Assembly (NCBI GenBank): GCA_001800515.1
Contig: MGVN01000065.1
Span: 1-11,380 of the forward strand
Reading direction: 5' to 3'
Length of the DNA stretch: 11,380 nucleotides
DNA from: Elusimicrobia bacterium RIFOXYB2_FULL_49_7
Lineage (GTDB): Bacteria > Fibrobacterota > OXYB2-FULL-49-7
Every line of letters starts with the position of its first letter. Position 1 is the stretch's first letter. Positions 1 to 6,462 of this stretch are shown here, piece after piece. Under the pieces are notes generated by a model. The model saw only the letters and a list, made by a program, of their open reading frames with translations. It was not told the DNA's origin and did no database searches. Both the position numbers and the translations under genes were made by a program.

Positions 1-773
1 ATATCCGCACCGCGCCAACTGTATATGCCCTGATCATCATCGCCCACGGCACAGATATTGTTTCGAGGTGCGGCCAACCGTCGGATGGTTTCAAACTGGA
101 TTCGATTGGTATCCTGATATTCATCAACGGATAAAAAGGTGAACCGTTCCTGTAGTTTTTTCAGAACCGCATTGTCCTGCCGGATTAGATGCAGAGGCCG
201 GAGCAGCAGATCGTCGAAATCGAGACTGACGAATTTGACGAGTGTTTTTTCGTAGAGCGTGTAGACTTTTCTAATGAGCGGCCCTTTATCCGCCTCTTCC
301 GGATAGTCGGCAGGTGATGTTCCCGCGTTCTTGGCCAGACTGATACGGGAGGCCAGCCACATCAAATCAATGGTTTCATGCCGCTTTGTTGCTTCACGGA
401 GTTTAGCCTTCAGGATGGCAAGCCGGTCCTGTTCCGGAAGAATCTTGAAATTCCTCGGAATATCGGCTGCTTCGTAAAATTCCCGCAATATCCGGTTGCC
501 CAAGCTGTGGCTGGTACACACGGTCATGGCATCGCCTTTGGACCCGATCAGTTTTGTCAGCCTGGCCTTCATTTCTCCGGCTGCTTTGTTGGTGAAGGTG
601 ATGGCGAGAATGTTCTCCGGCCGGCACGCTTTCTGTTCCAGAAGATAGCCGATTCGGTGGGTGACCACCCGGGTTTTTCCGCTGCCCGCTCCGGCCAGCA
701 CCAGAAGCGGGCCGGTGGTGTGGGTGACCGCTTTCTTCTGTTCCGGATTCAGGCCTAAAAGAAATTTGCTCAT
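1..773 (-). CDS. UvrD/Rep-family DNA helicase, N-terminal part (partial)
   Basis: Superfamily 1A 3'-5' DNA helicase, an ATP-driven cytoplasmic enzyme of repair or replication restart. The 257 visible codons hold the first half of the motor in the right order: a Q-motif-like LNPEQKKAV (residues 8-16), Walker A AGAGSGKT (27-34), motif Ia ITFTNKAAGEM (58-68), motif Ib TSHSLGNRILR (87-97), Walker B/motif II VDEYQDTN (216-223) and motif III VGDDDQGIYSWRGA (243-256). The VGDDDQ-IYSWRGA form resembles Rep and PcrA more than RecB-type proteins. Motif Ib has Ser where Phe is usual (TFHS). The reading frame is open at the window edge, so the second RecA-like half is not visible. The ATG at 773 overlaps the stop of the ROK kinase gene (ATGA), which suggests translational coupling; no strong ribosome binding site is seen. 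Whether it is UvrD, PcrA or Rep cannot be settled from this part. Confidence 0.93.
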   Translation of the reverse strand, partial: MSKFLLGLNPEQKKAVTHTTGPLLVLAGAGSGKTRVVTHRIGYLLEQKACRPENILAITFTNKAAGEMKARLTKLIGSKGDAMTVCTSHSLGNRILREFYEAADIPRNFKILPEQDRLAILKAKLREATKRHETIDLMWLASRISLAKNAGTSPADYPEEADKGPLIRKVYTLYEKTLVKFVSLDFDDLLLRPLHLIRQDNAVLKKLQERFTFLSVDEYQDTNRIQFETIRRLAAPRNNICAVGDDDQGIYSWRGAD

Positions 774-1681
774 ACAGGGGAATCCAGCGCCAGCATGGCT
801 GCACCGAAAACACCCGCACTATCGCCCAGCTTGTGTCTTAAAATAGGCGTATCGACCCGGTTGTTGAAAATGTGTTTCCTAATCTCTGCTACGCCGTCTG
901 TGTAGAGCTCCTCAATATTGGTTACCCCACCGCCTAAAACAATGGCGTGAGGATCCAGAATATTAATGACATTGGCAATCGCCTTGCCAAAATAGGTGAT
1001 CAGTCTTTTTAATGTAGCGGCAGCATGGGGATTGGTTCCAAGGCGTGCTTGTTTGACAATTTCTTTTAGATACAATCGTGTTCCGGCATGGGATTCATAA
1101 TAATTCTCTAATCCCTTTCCGGAAATAACGGTTTCCACGCATCCCTTGCGACCGCAGTAACAATCCGTCCCCCCTGGGATCAATTCATTATGGCCCCATT
1201 CACCGGCAATACCCTGAAGTCCGTTCAGTATCCTGCCCTTGATGACCACGCCACCGCCCACACCTGTGCCCATGATGACCCCAAAGACTGTTTCCGCGCC
1301 TTTGCCTGCACCCATGAGTGCTTCGGCCAAGGCGAAACAGTTGGCGTCATTGGCCATGCGCACATCCATCTTCAAGCGGGCGAGTAAATCTTTTCTTAAC
1401 GGCATGCCGTTTAAGGCCGTAGTATTGCAGTTTTTCATGCGCCCGAGTTTCGGGTCTTCTGTCCCAGGCGTGCCGAGGCCTATTTTGCCGGGGCGACAAC
1501 CCGTCTTATCCGTTAAAATGGCGCATAGTTTTTCTATTTGATCCAGTATGTGGGCATACCCTTTATGCGCTTCCGTATCAATACGAGTTCGAAGAATAGG
1601 CTCTTTTTCAAGAGAGTCCAGTACAACCCCTTCAATTTTAGTTCCGCCCAGATCAATCCCCCAAAGTGGTTCCATCATCAT
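770..1681 (-). CDS. ROK-family sugar kinase (glucokinase/fructokinase type)
   Basis: ROK kinases phosphorylate a hexose with ATP in the cytoplasm. Family signatures seen: phosphate-binding DLGGTK (residues 10-15), GLGTPG (68-73), NDAN with the likely catalytic Asp112 (111-114), GTGVGGGV (138-145), and the ROK signature EWGHNE followed by CYCGRKGC (161-181). His164, Cys174, Cys176 and Cys181 match the zinc site of the family. The length of 303 residues is typical. Three ATG codons stand in a row at 1681-1673; the AGGA just upstream is only about two bases from the first but correctly spaced for the third, so initiation at the second or third ATG is possible. The gene is divergent from queG and is followed by the helicase through a 4-base overlap. 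Glucose, fructose, mannose or an N-acetyl sugar could be the substrate; the sequence does not decide. Confidence 0.93.
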   Translation of the reverse strand: MMMEPLWGIDLGGTKIEGVVLDSLEKEPILRTRIDTEAHKGYAHILDQIEKLCAILTDKTGCRPGKIGLGTPGTEDPKLGRMKNCNTTALNGMPLRKDLLARLKMDVRMANDANCFALAEALMGAGKGAETVFGVIMGTGVGGGVVIKGRILNGLQGIAGEWGHNELIPGGTDCYCGRKGCVETVISGKGLENYYESHAGTRLYLKEIVKQARLGTNPHAAATLKRLITYFGKAIANVINILDPHAIVLGGGVTNIEELYTDGVAEIRKHIFNNRVDTPILRHKLGDSAGVFGAAMLALDSPV

Positions 1682-1707
1682 TTCCTGAAGTTAAGTCGAA
1701 TTTTTAA

Positions 1708-1736
1708 AATACATAATTTTATATTAGAATTGACAA
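1708..1736 (-). promoter_or_regulatory. Candidate sigma70-type promoter for the ROK kinase-helicase pair
   Basis: On the minus strand, TTGTCA (1736-1731, five of six matches to TTGACA) is followed after 17 bases by TGTATT (1713-1708, four of six matches to TATAAT). Transcription would start near 1700, giving a short leader carrying the AGGA at the ROK start. The -35 box touches the ATG of queG, so the two divergent genes share a gap of only 54 bases and their expression may interfere. Confidence 0.45.
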
Positions 1737-2656
1737 TGAAGAGCAATCTGAAAACCGATCTTCAACAATTTGCCGAAAGTATTGGAATTCCGGCAATCGG
1801 TTTCTGTACAACTGATACCGGTCTCATTTCGAAAAGCCTGACGGATTGGCTCTCCAACGGGTGTCATGCTGATATGACGTTTATGGAAAAGAATGTGGCA
1901 ATGCGATTGGCGCAGAAAGAATTGCTGCCCGGCCAAAAAAGCGTCATCATGGCTCTTTTCCCTTATCCCAAACCTCCGGTTGTCTCTCCGCATATTTCTG
2001 TGTATGCTCATTTTCGGGATTATCACCTGGTGGTACGGGAAAAACTTATCCGGATTGAAAAAAAAGTGCAGGAATTGATACCGGAGGCTAAGACGCTTTG
2101 TTTTGTGGACACAAAACCTGTGTTGGAAAAGTATTATGGCTTTAAGGCCGGACTCGGGCAATTGGGGCGCAATACGCTTTTGATAAATCCTGAATTTGGC
2201 TCACGTTTTTTTCTGGGCGGCATTCTGACCACCCATCATTTTGCTCCAAACGATTATCACTCAGAGAATATCTGCGGCTCTTGCTGCGCCTGCATCGACG
2301 CTTGTCCGACAGGCGCTTTATCCGCCAACGGTTTGGACGGCCGGAAATGTCTATCCTATCATACCATTGAAAACAGGGGGACGATTCCCCCTGCCATAGA
2401 AAGTGCAATGGAAGCGTGTTGCTTTGGATGCGGTCGATGTGAAGCCGTTTGCCCCTTCAACCAAGCTCATGCGGCAGTCAGCTTGGAAGAATGGGAGTAT
2501 CAATTGTGGTTGGCTGAAGCTGATTTATTAACGCTTCAAAAAGAGATTTTAACCGGATTTAAGCGACGTTTTCGCCATTCCGCACTATTCCGGACCGGTC
2601 AGCGGACGCTGCTTCGGAATATTGCCATCGCGTTGGGTAATCGCGAGCGTAAATAA
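1736..2656 (+). CDS. queG: Epoxyqueuosine reductase QueG
   Basis: Last step of queuosine synthesis: reduces epoxyqueuosine at position 34 of GUN-anticodon tRNAs to queuosine, using cobalamin and two [4Fe-4S] clusters in the cytoplasm. Of 306 residues, two ferredoxin-like motifs are clear: CGSCCACIDACP (180-191) and CCFGCGRCEAVCP (228-240). The segment FVDTKPVLEKYYGFKAGLG (123-141) carries Asp125, matching the conserved catalytic Asp of the family, followed by GRNTLLI. RKCLSYHTIENRGTIP (203-218) is also typical. There is no C-terminal HEAT-repeat extension, so this is the short form. The frame stays open upstream to 1538, but that part lies antisense to the ROK gene and does not resemble QueG, so ATG 1736 is chosen. 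No ribosome binding site precedes it; the AT-rich region ends just before the ATG, so the mRNA could be nearly leaderless. First gene of a likely operon with the channel gene 33 bases downstream. Confidence 0.95.
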   Translation: MKSNLKTDLQQFAESIGIPAIGFCTTDTGLISKSLTDWLSNGCHADMTFMEKNVAMRLAQKELLPGQKSVIMALFPYPKPPVVSPHISVYAHFRDYHLVVREKLIRIEKKVQELIPEAKTLCFVDTKPVLEKYYGFKAGLGQLGRNTLLINPEFGSRFFLGGILTTHHFAPNDYHSENICGSCCACIDACPTGALSANGLDGRKCLSYHTIENRGTIPPAIESAMEACCFGCGRCEAVCPFNQAHAAVSLEEWEYQLWLAEADLLTLQKEILTGFKRRFRHSALFRTGQRTLLRNIAIALGNRERK

Positions 2657-2689
2657 GTATATTAAAAAGTAAATGAGGAGAAAATAAAT

Positions 2690-3748
2690 ATGAAAGAATG
2701 GTTATTTCACGAATGGATGCATATTGAGTTTTGGCGTTTTCTGGGCGCCGGGGCCATGATTCTTCTCCTCTGGCCGATGAACCGGTTTATTCTGTTTCTA
2801 TTTGGTAAAAAAGCGCGCCAATTGGCTCAACAGACGAAGAGTGAGTATGATGATCGGTTGGTCGAAGTGCTGATCCCGGTTTTACGAAATATTCTTTATA
2901 TTCTTGTCTATTATATCGTTTTTCAGATTATCCCGCTTCACGGAAAAGCCGAGCGGTATTTTACGCTGGTGCTTCATCTTTTAATCGGTTTGAATATCGC
3001 CTTTTTTGTCTGGCGTCTCATCGACATTGTGACCTTCTATTTATTGTCCTTGGCAAACGATCCGGAGATTGACTTTGACGAACAATTCGTTTATGCAGTG
3101 AGCAAGATACTCCGGTTCCTATTGGTGATTATTTCTGCGGTGGTGATTGCCGGTAATATGGGTTATAATGTCTCCGGGCTTATCGCCGGACTCGGCATCG
3201 GTGGTCTGGCTGTAGCACTGGCGGCCCAGGACACGTTGGCCAATATCTTTGGTTCCATTACATTGCTGGCGGACAAACCTTTCAAATATAAGCAGTTTAT
3301 CCGGGCCAGTGGTTACCAAGGGACGGTTGAAAAGATAGGTTTACGTTCCACCCGAATCCGTACACTCGAAGGCTTCCTGGTGTCTGTGCCCAACAAGAAT
3401 CTGACCAATATGCCGATTGAGAATATCAGTGAGCGTCCCAATATCCGTTTTCTATCTACGCTTCAAGTTACCTATGAGACATCGAGTGAGCAACTTCGAT
3501 TGGTCATTGAGACCGTTAAGACCATTCTCCAGAATACCCCTTTGGTTCAACCGGATTATCGTGTTCATTTTAAGGAATTCGGCAGCTTCTCGCTTGACAT
3601 TCTTCTCCTTTACTGGGTGGCCACTCAGGACTATTGGGCCGCGATTGAGGCGAGTGAGAAGGTGAATTTTGCCATCAAGACGGCCTTTGAGGAAAAAGGG
3701 ATAGTTTTTGCCTATCCGACCCAGACCATTAAAATGGAAAAAGTGTGA
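2690..3748 (+). CDS. MscS-family mechanosensitive ion channel
   Basis: Inner-membrane small-conductance mechanosensitive channel that releases solutes on hypo-osmotic shock. The 352 residues show about four hydrophobic segments (roughly 16-38, 60-82, 92-120, 137-158), then the glycine/alanine-rich pore helix (160-190, with GLGIGGLAVALAAQDTLANI), and the beta domain that follows (DKPFKYKQFIR, GTVEKIGLRSTRIRT, VPNKNL; 195-238). Asp181 is at the position where MscS proteins often carry a polar residue after the AxxAQ turn. It is longer than E. coli MscS (286 residues) because of an extra N-terminal membrane segment. The start is supported by GAGGAG at 2675-2680, nine bases before the ATG. The gene follows queG by 33 bases and its stop overlaps the next start (GTGA). 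Family membership is firm; gating properties and ion preference cannot be read from sequence. Confidence 0.94.
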   Translation: MKEWLFHEWMHIEFWRFLGAGAMILLLWPMNRFILFLFGKKARQLAQQTKSEYDDRLVEVLIPVLRNILYILVYYIVFQIIPLHGKAERYFTLVLHLLIGLNIAFFVWRLIDIVTFYLLSLANDPEIDFDEQFVYAVSKILRFLLVIISAVVIAGNMGYNVSGLIAGLGIGGLAVALAAQDTLANIFGSITLLADKPFKYKQFIRASGYQGTVEKIGLRSTRIRTLEGFLVSVPNKNLTNMPIENISERPNIRFLSTLQVTYETSSEQLRLVIETVKTILQNTPLVQPDYRVHFKEFGSFSLDILLLYWVATQDYWAAIEASEKVNFAIKTAFEEKGIVFAYPTQTIKMEKV

Positions 3749-5217
3749 ATCGACGGTGGGTTCTCTGTCTTTTGTGCGTTGTTGCCGCGTTTCCGCTCTT
3801 TTCTAAGGAAAGCTTTCTTATGAAGAAAACATTTTCTTGTCAGGGTGCGGGTCGCTGGTTTCCGGCCCAGGCGTCAGAACTGAAAGCGGTTGTTGACGGC
3901 TTTTTGCAACAAGCAACTGCCACATCTACCCATCCATTAGCCATTATCGCACCCCATGCCGGTTATGCTTATTCCGGACTCGGAGCCGGGGAGGCGTTTC
4001 ATTGTTTGATGGGGAAACCCATTGAACGCGTGGTGGTGCTTGGTGCCAGCCATTATGCCCGGTTTCGCGGCATCAGCATTCTATCCGGATATGATCGTTA
4101 TTCCACTCCCTTAGGTGAATTGAAAATTGATACGGCTGCTTGCGAAACACTGCTGAAACAAAAGCCTTTTCTGGATAAGTCCGATGCCTTTTCACCGGAA
4201 CACTCCATGGAAAATCAGCTTCCTTTTATCAAACAAGCCCTTCCCAATGCAATGATTGTGCCGTGTGTGGTGGGCCGGCTGGAGGACGGGGATTATGGCG
4301 AGGCTGGAAAGGCGTTATCCGGACTCATGGATGGGAAGACGGTGTTGGTGGTCAGTTCGGACTTTACCCATTACGGCCGGTCGTTCGACTATGTGCCTTT
4401 TACAAAGGATATCAGAAAGAATCTGGAAAAACTGGACAAGGGCGCCATCCAGAAGATCTGTGCCGATGATTTTGTCGGTTTTATTCAGTATATGGAAGAG
4501 ACTGGGGCAACCATTTGCGGGGAAAATGGCATTGGAGTGATGCTGGCCACGCTTCAGGGTAAGGCCGCAGGTCGGTTGCTGAAATATTATACCTCATCGG
4601 ATGAGACCGGTGATTTCTCGCATACGGTATGTTATGCGTCGATAGTGATGGTATCTCAAGGAGTGACAATGACACTTGATCAAAAAGAAAGAAAACGGCT
4701 GCTCACCCTGGCGCGTGCATCAATGGAATCTTCTGTCACCCAAAAGCCGTTGCCTGATTTCGGCAAGCTCCCGGATAAGTTTCAGGAAGAGTGCGGCGCC
4801 TTTGTGTCGCTCCATAAAAACGGAGAACTACGCGGGTGTATCGGTTATATCCTGCCCGTCAAACCCCTTTCAGAAACCATCCTGGAAATGGCCAAAGCCG
4901 CCGCTCTTCACGATAACCGTTTTTATCCGGTGGTTCAAAATGAGCTGGCCCAGATTGATATCGAAATATCCGTACTGACACCACCTGTTGAGATTCCATC
5001 ATACCACGAATTTCAAGTTGGACAACATGGGATATTTATCAAACTGCGCGGCAGGCAGGCGGTTTTCTTGCCTCAGGTGGCTGTCGAACAGAAGTGGGAT
5101 AAAGAGACTACCTTGCAGCACTTGTGTGCCAAAGCAGGGTTACCTGAGAATGCGTGGCAGGATCCGAATATGGAATTCAGCGTATTTGAAGCGATTGTGT
5201 TTGGAGAGAAGGAATAG
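3745..5217 (+). CDS. Fused Memo-like (AmmeMemoRadiSam protein B) and AMMECR1 (protein A) protein
   Basis: Two domains of the AmmeMemoRadiSam system, whose biochemical role is unresolved. Residues about 33-303 form a Memo domain of the LigB-like dioxygenase fold. His71 (APHAGYAYSG), His103 (GASHYARF), Asp206 and His209 (SSDFTHYG) and Cys258 (TICGENGIG) match the metal-site and pocket residues of human MEMO1, so a metal site is probably kept. SPEHSMENQLPF (150-161) is also typical. Residues about 309-488 form an AMMECR1 domain with its hallmark ELRGCIGYI (361-369). The radical SAM third partner is not in the window. The GTG start overlaps the channel stop and gives a signal-peptide-like N-terminus (Arg3, Arg4, then a hydrophobic stretch to about residue 19); an ATG at 3820 (residue 26) with AAGGAA nine bases upstream would remove it and give a cytoplasmic protein. 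A second in-frame ATG with AAGGAG occurs at 4669, the domain junction. The choice between starts is open. Confidence 0.92.
   Translation: MNRRWVLCLLCVVAAFPLFSKESFLMKKTFSCQGAGRWFPAQASELKAVVDGFLQQATATSTHPLAIIAPHAGYAYSGLGAGEAFHCLMGKPIERVVVLGASHYARFRGISILSGYDRYSTPLGELKIDTAACETLLKQKPFLDKSDAFSPEHSMENQLPFIKQALPNAMIVPCVVGRLEDGDYGEAGKALSGLMDGKTVLVVSSDFTHYGRSFDYVPFTKDIRKNLEKLDKGAIQKICADDFVGFIQYMEETGATICGENGIGVMLATLQGKAAGRLLKYYTSSDETGDFSHTVCYASIVMVSQGVTMTLDQKERKRLLTLARASMESSVTQKPLPDFGKLPDKFQEECGAFVSLHKNGELRGCIGYILPVKPLSETILEMAKAAALHDNRFYPVVQNELAQIDIEISVLTPPVEIPSYHEFQVGQHGIFIKLRGRQAVFLPQVAVEQKWDKETTLQHLCAKAGLPENAWQDPNMEFSVFEAIVFGEKE
4657..4671 (+). promoter_or_regulatory. Internal ribosome binding site and ATG at the Memo/AMMECR1 junction
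   Basis: CAAGGAG at 4657-4663 lies five bases before an in-frame ATG at 4669-4671, which is codon 309 of the fusion gene and the first residue of the AMMECR1 domain (MTLDQKERKR). This is a well-formed initiation site and would allow a free AMMECR1 protein of about 182 residues to be made besides the fusion. It may also be a remnant of the start of a formerly separate gene. Confidence 0.5.
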
Positions 5218-5219
5218 TG

Positions 5220-5693
5220 TTACCGTTTTTTACGCACCGGCTTTTTCTTTTTTGAAACCGGTTTCTTTTTTTTAGTTTTGGCAGCCCGTTTTTTCGGTCG
5301 GCTTGTTTTTTTGCCGGTTTCCAAAAGGGCTTCATCCAATTCGGCTTGAGTACGACAAAGTGTGACCAGTGAGAGGAGATTGGTACATTGTAATACCTCT
5401 TCTACGGCCATCTGTGGTTTATACAATAAGACCTTATTTTTATCGGTATTATAAATTTTTATCAGACGAATAAAGACCGATAAGGTGGCGCTGTCAATAT
5501 AACTGACTTCTTCCATGTCGAGTACAAGACAGGTCATTTCCGGATGAGCTTCGACTTCCTGGACAATGCGGCTGAAGGCGTTGACAAAATCAATGTCCGC
5601 TTCACCGGACATCTTGATACGATAGAAGTTATTTCCGCGGTGTAAAGAAAGGTTGGATGTTATTTGTTCAGCCATATTGGCATTAATATACAT
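5220..5693 (-). CDS. STAS-domain protein with lysine-rich C-terminal tail
   Basis: STAS domains of this size act mostly as anti-anti-sigma factors or in partner-switching and other stress-signalling modules, controlled by serine phosphorylation. Residues about 7-125 give the fold; VSYIDSATLSVF contains the DS pair at the site where SpoIIAA-type proteins are phosphorylated (Ser68 when numbered from ATG 5693). The last 30 residues are unusual: mostly Lys and Arg with short repeats of the KKKKPV kind, like the tails of histone-H1-like bacterial proteins, and could bind nucleic acid or acidic partners. The start is placed at ATG 5693 because GAG lies five bases upstream; a GTG at 5699 and an ATG at 5675 are alternatives. 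The gene stands alone: no kinase, anti-sigma factor or phosphatase lies beside it. Its stop is two bases from the stop of the convergent fusion gene. Confidence 0.85.
   Translation of the reverse strand: MYINANMAEQITSNLSLHRGNNFYRIKMSGEADIDFVNAFSRIVQEVEAHPEMTCLVLDMEEVSYIDSATLSVFIRLIKIYNTDKNKVLLYKPQMAVEEVLQCTNLLSLVTLCRTQAELDEALLETGKKTSRPKKRAAKTKKKKPVSKKKKPVRKKR
5236..5273 (+). terminator. Candidate terminator of the queG-channel-Memo/AMMECR1 unit, inside the STAS gene
   Basis: Read on the plus strand just after the stop at 5217, ACCGG (5236-5240) can pair with CCGGT (5258-5262), and TTTC (5244-5247) with GAAA (5254-5257), leaving a 3-base bulge and a 6-base T loop. The tail TTCTTTTTTTT (5263-5273) is U-rich. 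The stem is bulged and only moderately strong. The T tract is the complement of the lysine codons in the tail of the opposing STAS gene. Confidence 0.35.
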
Positions 5694-5727
5694 AATCACT
5701 CTAATATGGTAAAGGATAAAGTGGCTA

Positions 5728-5756
5728 TTGACAGTTACTGCCGTAGCTGATTATCT
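5728..5756 (+). promoter_or_regulatory. Sigma70-type promoter of tRNA-Arg and probably tadA
   Basis: A perfect -35 box TTGACA (5728-5733) is followed after 17 bases by TTATCT (5751-5756, four of six matches to TATAAT). The predicted start near 5763 lies about five bases before the tRNA-Arg 5' end. No hairpin terminator separates this tRNA from tadA, so the promoter may also serve tadA and tRNA-Ser. Confidence 0.65.
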
Positions 5757-5767
5757 TATACCCCAAC

Positions 5768-5841
5768 GTGCCCATAGCTCAATTGGATAGAGTATCTGGC
5801 TACGGACCAGAAGGCTAGGGGTTCGACTCCCTTTGGGCACG
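5768..5841 (+). tRNA. tRNA-Arg (anticodon ACG)
   Basis: A full cloverleaf of 74 bases can be folded. The acceptor stem is GTGCCCA (5768-5774) with TGGGCAC (5834-5840), and the discriminator is G5841. The D arm is GCTC/GAGT. The anticodon stem TCTGG/CCAGA encloses loop CTACGGA, which places ACG at 5802-5804. The T arm has loop TTCGACT (5822-5828). CCA is not encoded, so a CCA-adding enzyme is needed. A34 must be converted to inosine for reading CGU, CGC and CGA codons, and the enzyme that does so, TadA, is encoded 44 bases downstream. Confidence 0.97.
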
Positions 5842-5885
5842 CTTTTTTCATCACAATCACCTCTGATAACATCCAGAATTACACG

Positions 5886-6413
5886 ATGGACAACCACTTG
5901 AGATTCATGAATGAGGCCTTTAGGGAAGCGGAAAAGGCTTATTTGGCCGATGAAATCCCGGTAGGAGCCGTGATTGTAGCGGATAATCGTATTATTGCCC
6001 GCGCTTTTAACAGGACCGAAGGATTGAACGACCCGACCGCTCATGCTGAGATTCTGGCATTAGGAAGCGCGGCAGAGCATTTGCAAAGTTGGCGTATGGA
6101 GCAGGCTTCCATTTATGTCACCCTTGAACCTTGCGTGATGTGTGTGGGGGCTATTTTAAATGCACGGATTGCTTCCATTTTCTATGGTGCCAAAGACCCC
6201 CGTTTCGGTTCCTGTGGGAGCCGTTATGATCTGCTGACCGACAATCCGTATATTCGAAATGTGTCGGCCCAGGCAGGACTGAAGGGAGAGGAGAGTCTGG
6301 AGTTGATACGAAAATTCTTCAGGAACCTTCGGGATAAAGTGTCTGAAGGTTCTTTAGCCGATAAACGGAGAGATGCCAGAGTGGTTGATAGGGGCGGTCT
6401 CGAAAACCGTTAA
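5886..6413 (+). CDS. tadA: tRNA-specific adenosine deaminase TadA
   Basis: Zinc-dependent deaminase that converts A34 to inosine in tRNA-Arg(ACG), in the cytoplasm. In 175 residues: PVGAVIV (25-31), HAE with His53 as zinc ligand and Glu55 as proton shuttle (53-55), PCVMC with zinc ligands Cys83 and Cys86 (82-86), and GAKDPRFGSCGS (101-112), the segment that separates TadA from guanine and cytosine deaminases. ATG 5886 is chosen because residues 1-25 align with the usual N-terminal helix; no good ribosome binding site is seen. The C-terminus is odd: the frame has no stop before the tRNA-Ser gene and runs 47 bases into it, so about the last 15 residues are encoded by tRNA sequence. A 10-bp inverted repeat lies in the codons just before the overlap. 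The catalytic core ends well before this, so activity should not depend on the tail. Confidence 0.95.
   Translation: MDNHLRFMNEAFREAEKAYLADEIPVGAVIVADNRIIARAFNRTEGLNDPTAHAEILALGSAAEHLQSWRMEQASIYVTLEPCVMCVGAILNARIASIFYGAKDPRFGSCGSRYDLLTDNPYIRNVSAQAGLKGEESLELIRKFFRNLRDKVSEGSLADKRRDARVVDRGGLENR
6321..6354 (+). repeat. 10-bp inverted repeat (hairpin) at the end of tadA
   Basis: AGGAACCTTC (6321-6330) can pair with GAAGGTTCTT (6345-6354), with one G-T wobble and a 14-base loop. It lies in tadA codons for residues about 146-156 and ends 12 bases before the 5' end of tRNA-Ser. The T run after it is too short for a convincing terminator. It could protect the tadA 3' end or guide processing of the tRNA precursor; the role is inferred. 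Confidence 0.5.
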
Positions 6414-6455
6414 ACCCAGTGATGGGTTTCCCGGGTTCGAATCCCGGTCTCTCCG
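6367..6455 (+). tRNA. tRNA-Ser (anticodon CGA)
   Basis: A class II tRNA of 89 bases. The acceptor stem GGAGAGA (6367-6373) pairs with TCTCTCC (6448-6454), and the discriminator is G6455. The anticodon stem GCGGT/ACCGT encloses loop CTCGAAA, giving anticodon CGA at 6399-6401, which reads UCG. The long variable arm (AACCCAGTGATGGGTTT region) and T loop TTCGAAT are typical of tRNA-Ser. CCA is not encoded. The first 47 bases overlap the end of the tadA reading frame on the same strand. Confidence 0.96.
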
Positions 6456-6462
6456 CATTCTT

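Noticed and set aside
403..819. Minus-strand frame of 138 codons across the helicase start
   Set aside because: The neighbouring frame of the same strand encodes all the helicase motifs in order; this one encodes none.
1538..1735. In-frame upstream extension of queG
   Set aside because: It lies antisense to the start of the ROK gene, has no similarity to QueG N-termini, and the ATG at 1736 gives the usual beginning of the family.
5254..5265. Perfect 12-base palindrome GAAACCGGTTTC as an operator
   Set aside because: It falls in the 3' coding part of the STAS gene, far from any promoter, and is explained by lysine and proline-valine codons.
5842..5885. Terminator after tRNA-Arg
   Set aside because: There is a run of six T (5843-5848) but no hairpin of its own before it, so readthrough into tadA is more likely.
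5768..6455. tRNA genes as integration sites of a mobile element
   Set aside because: No integrase, no repeated tRNA 3' end and only housekeeping genes on both sides.
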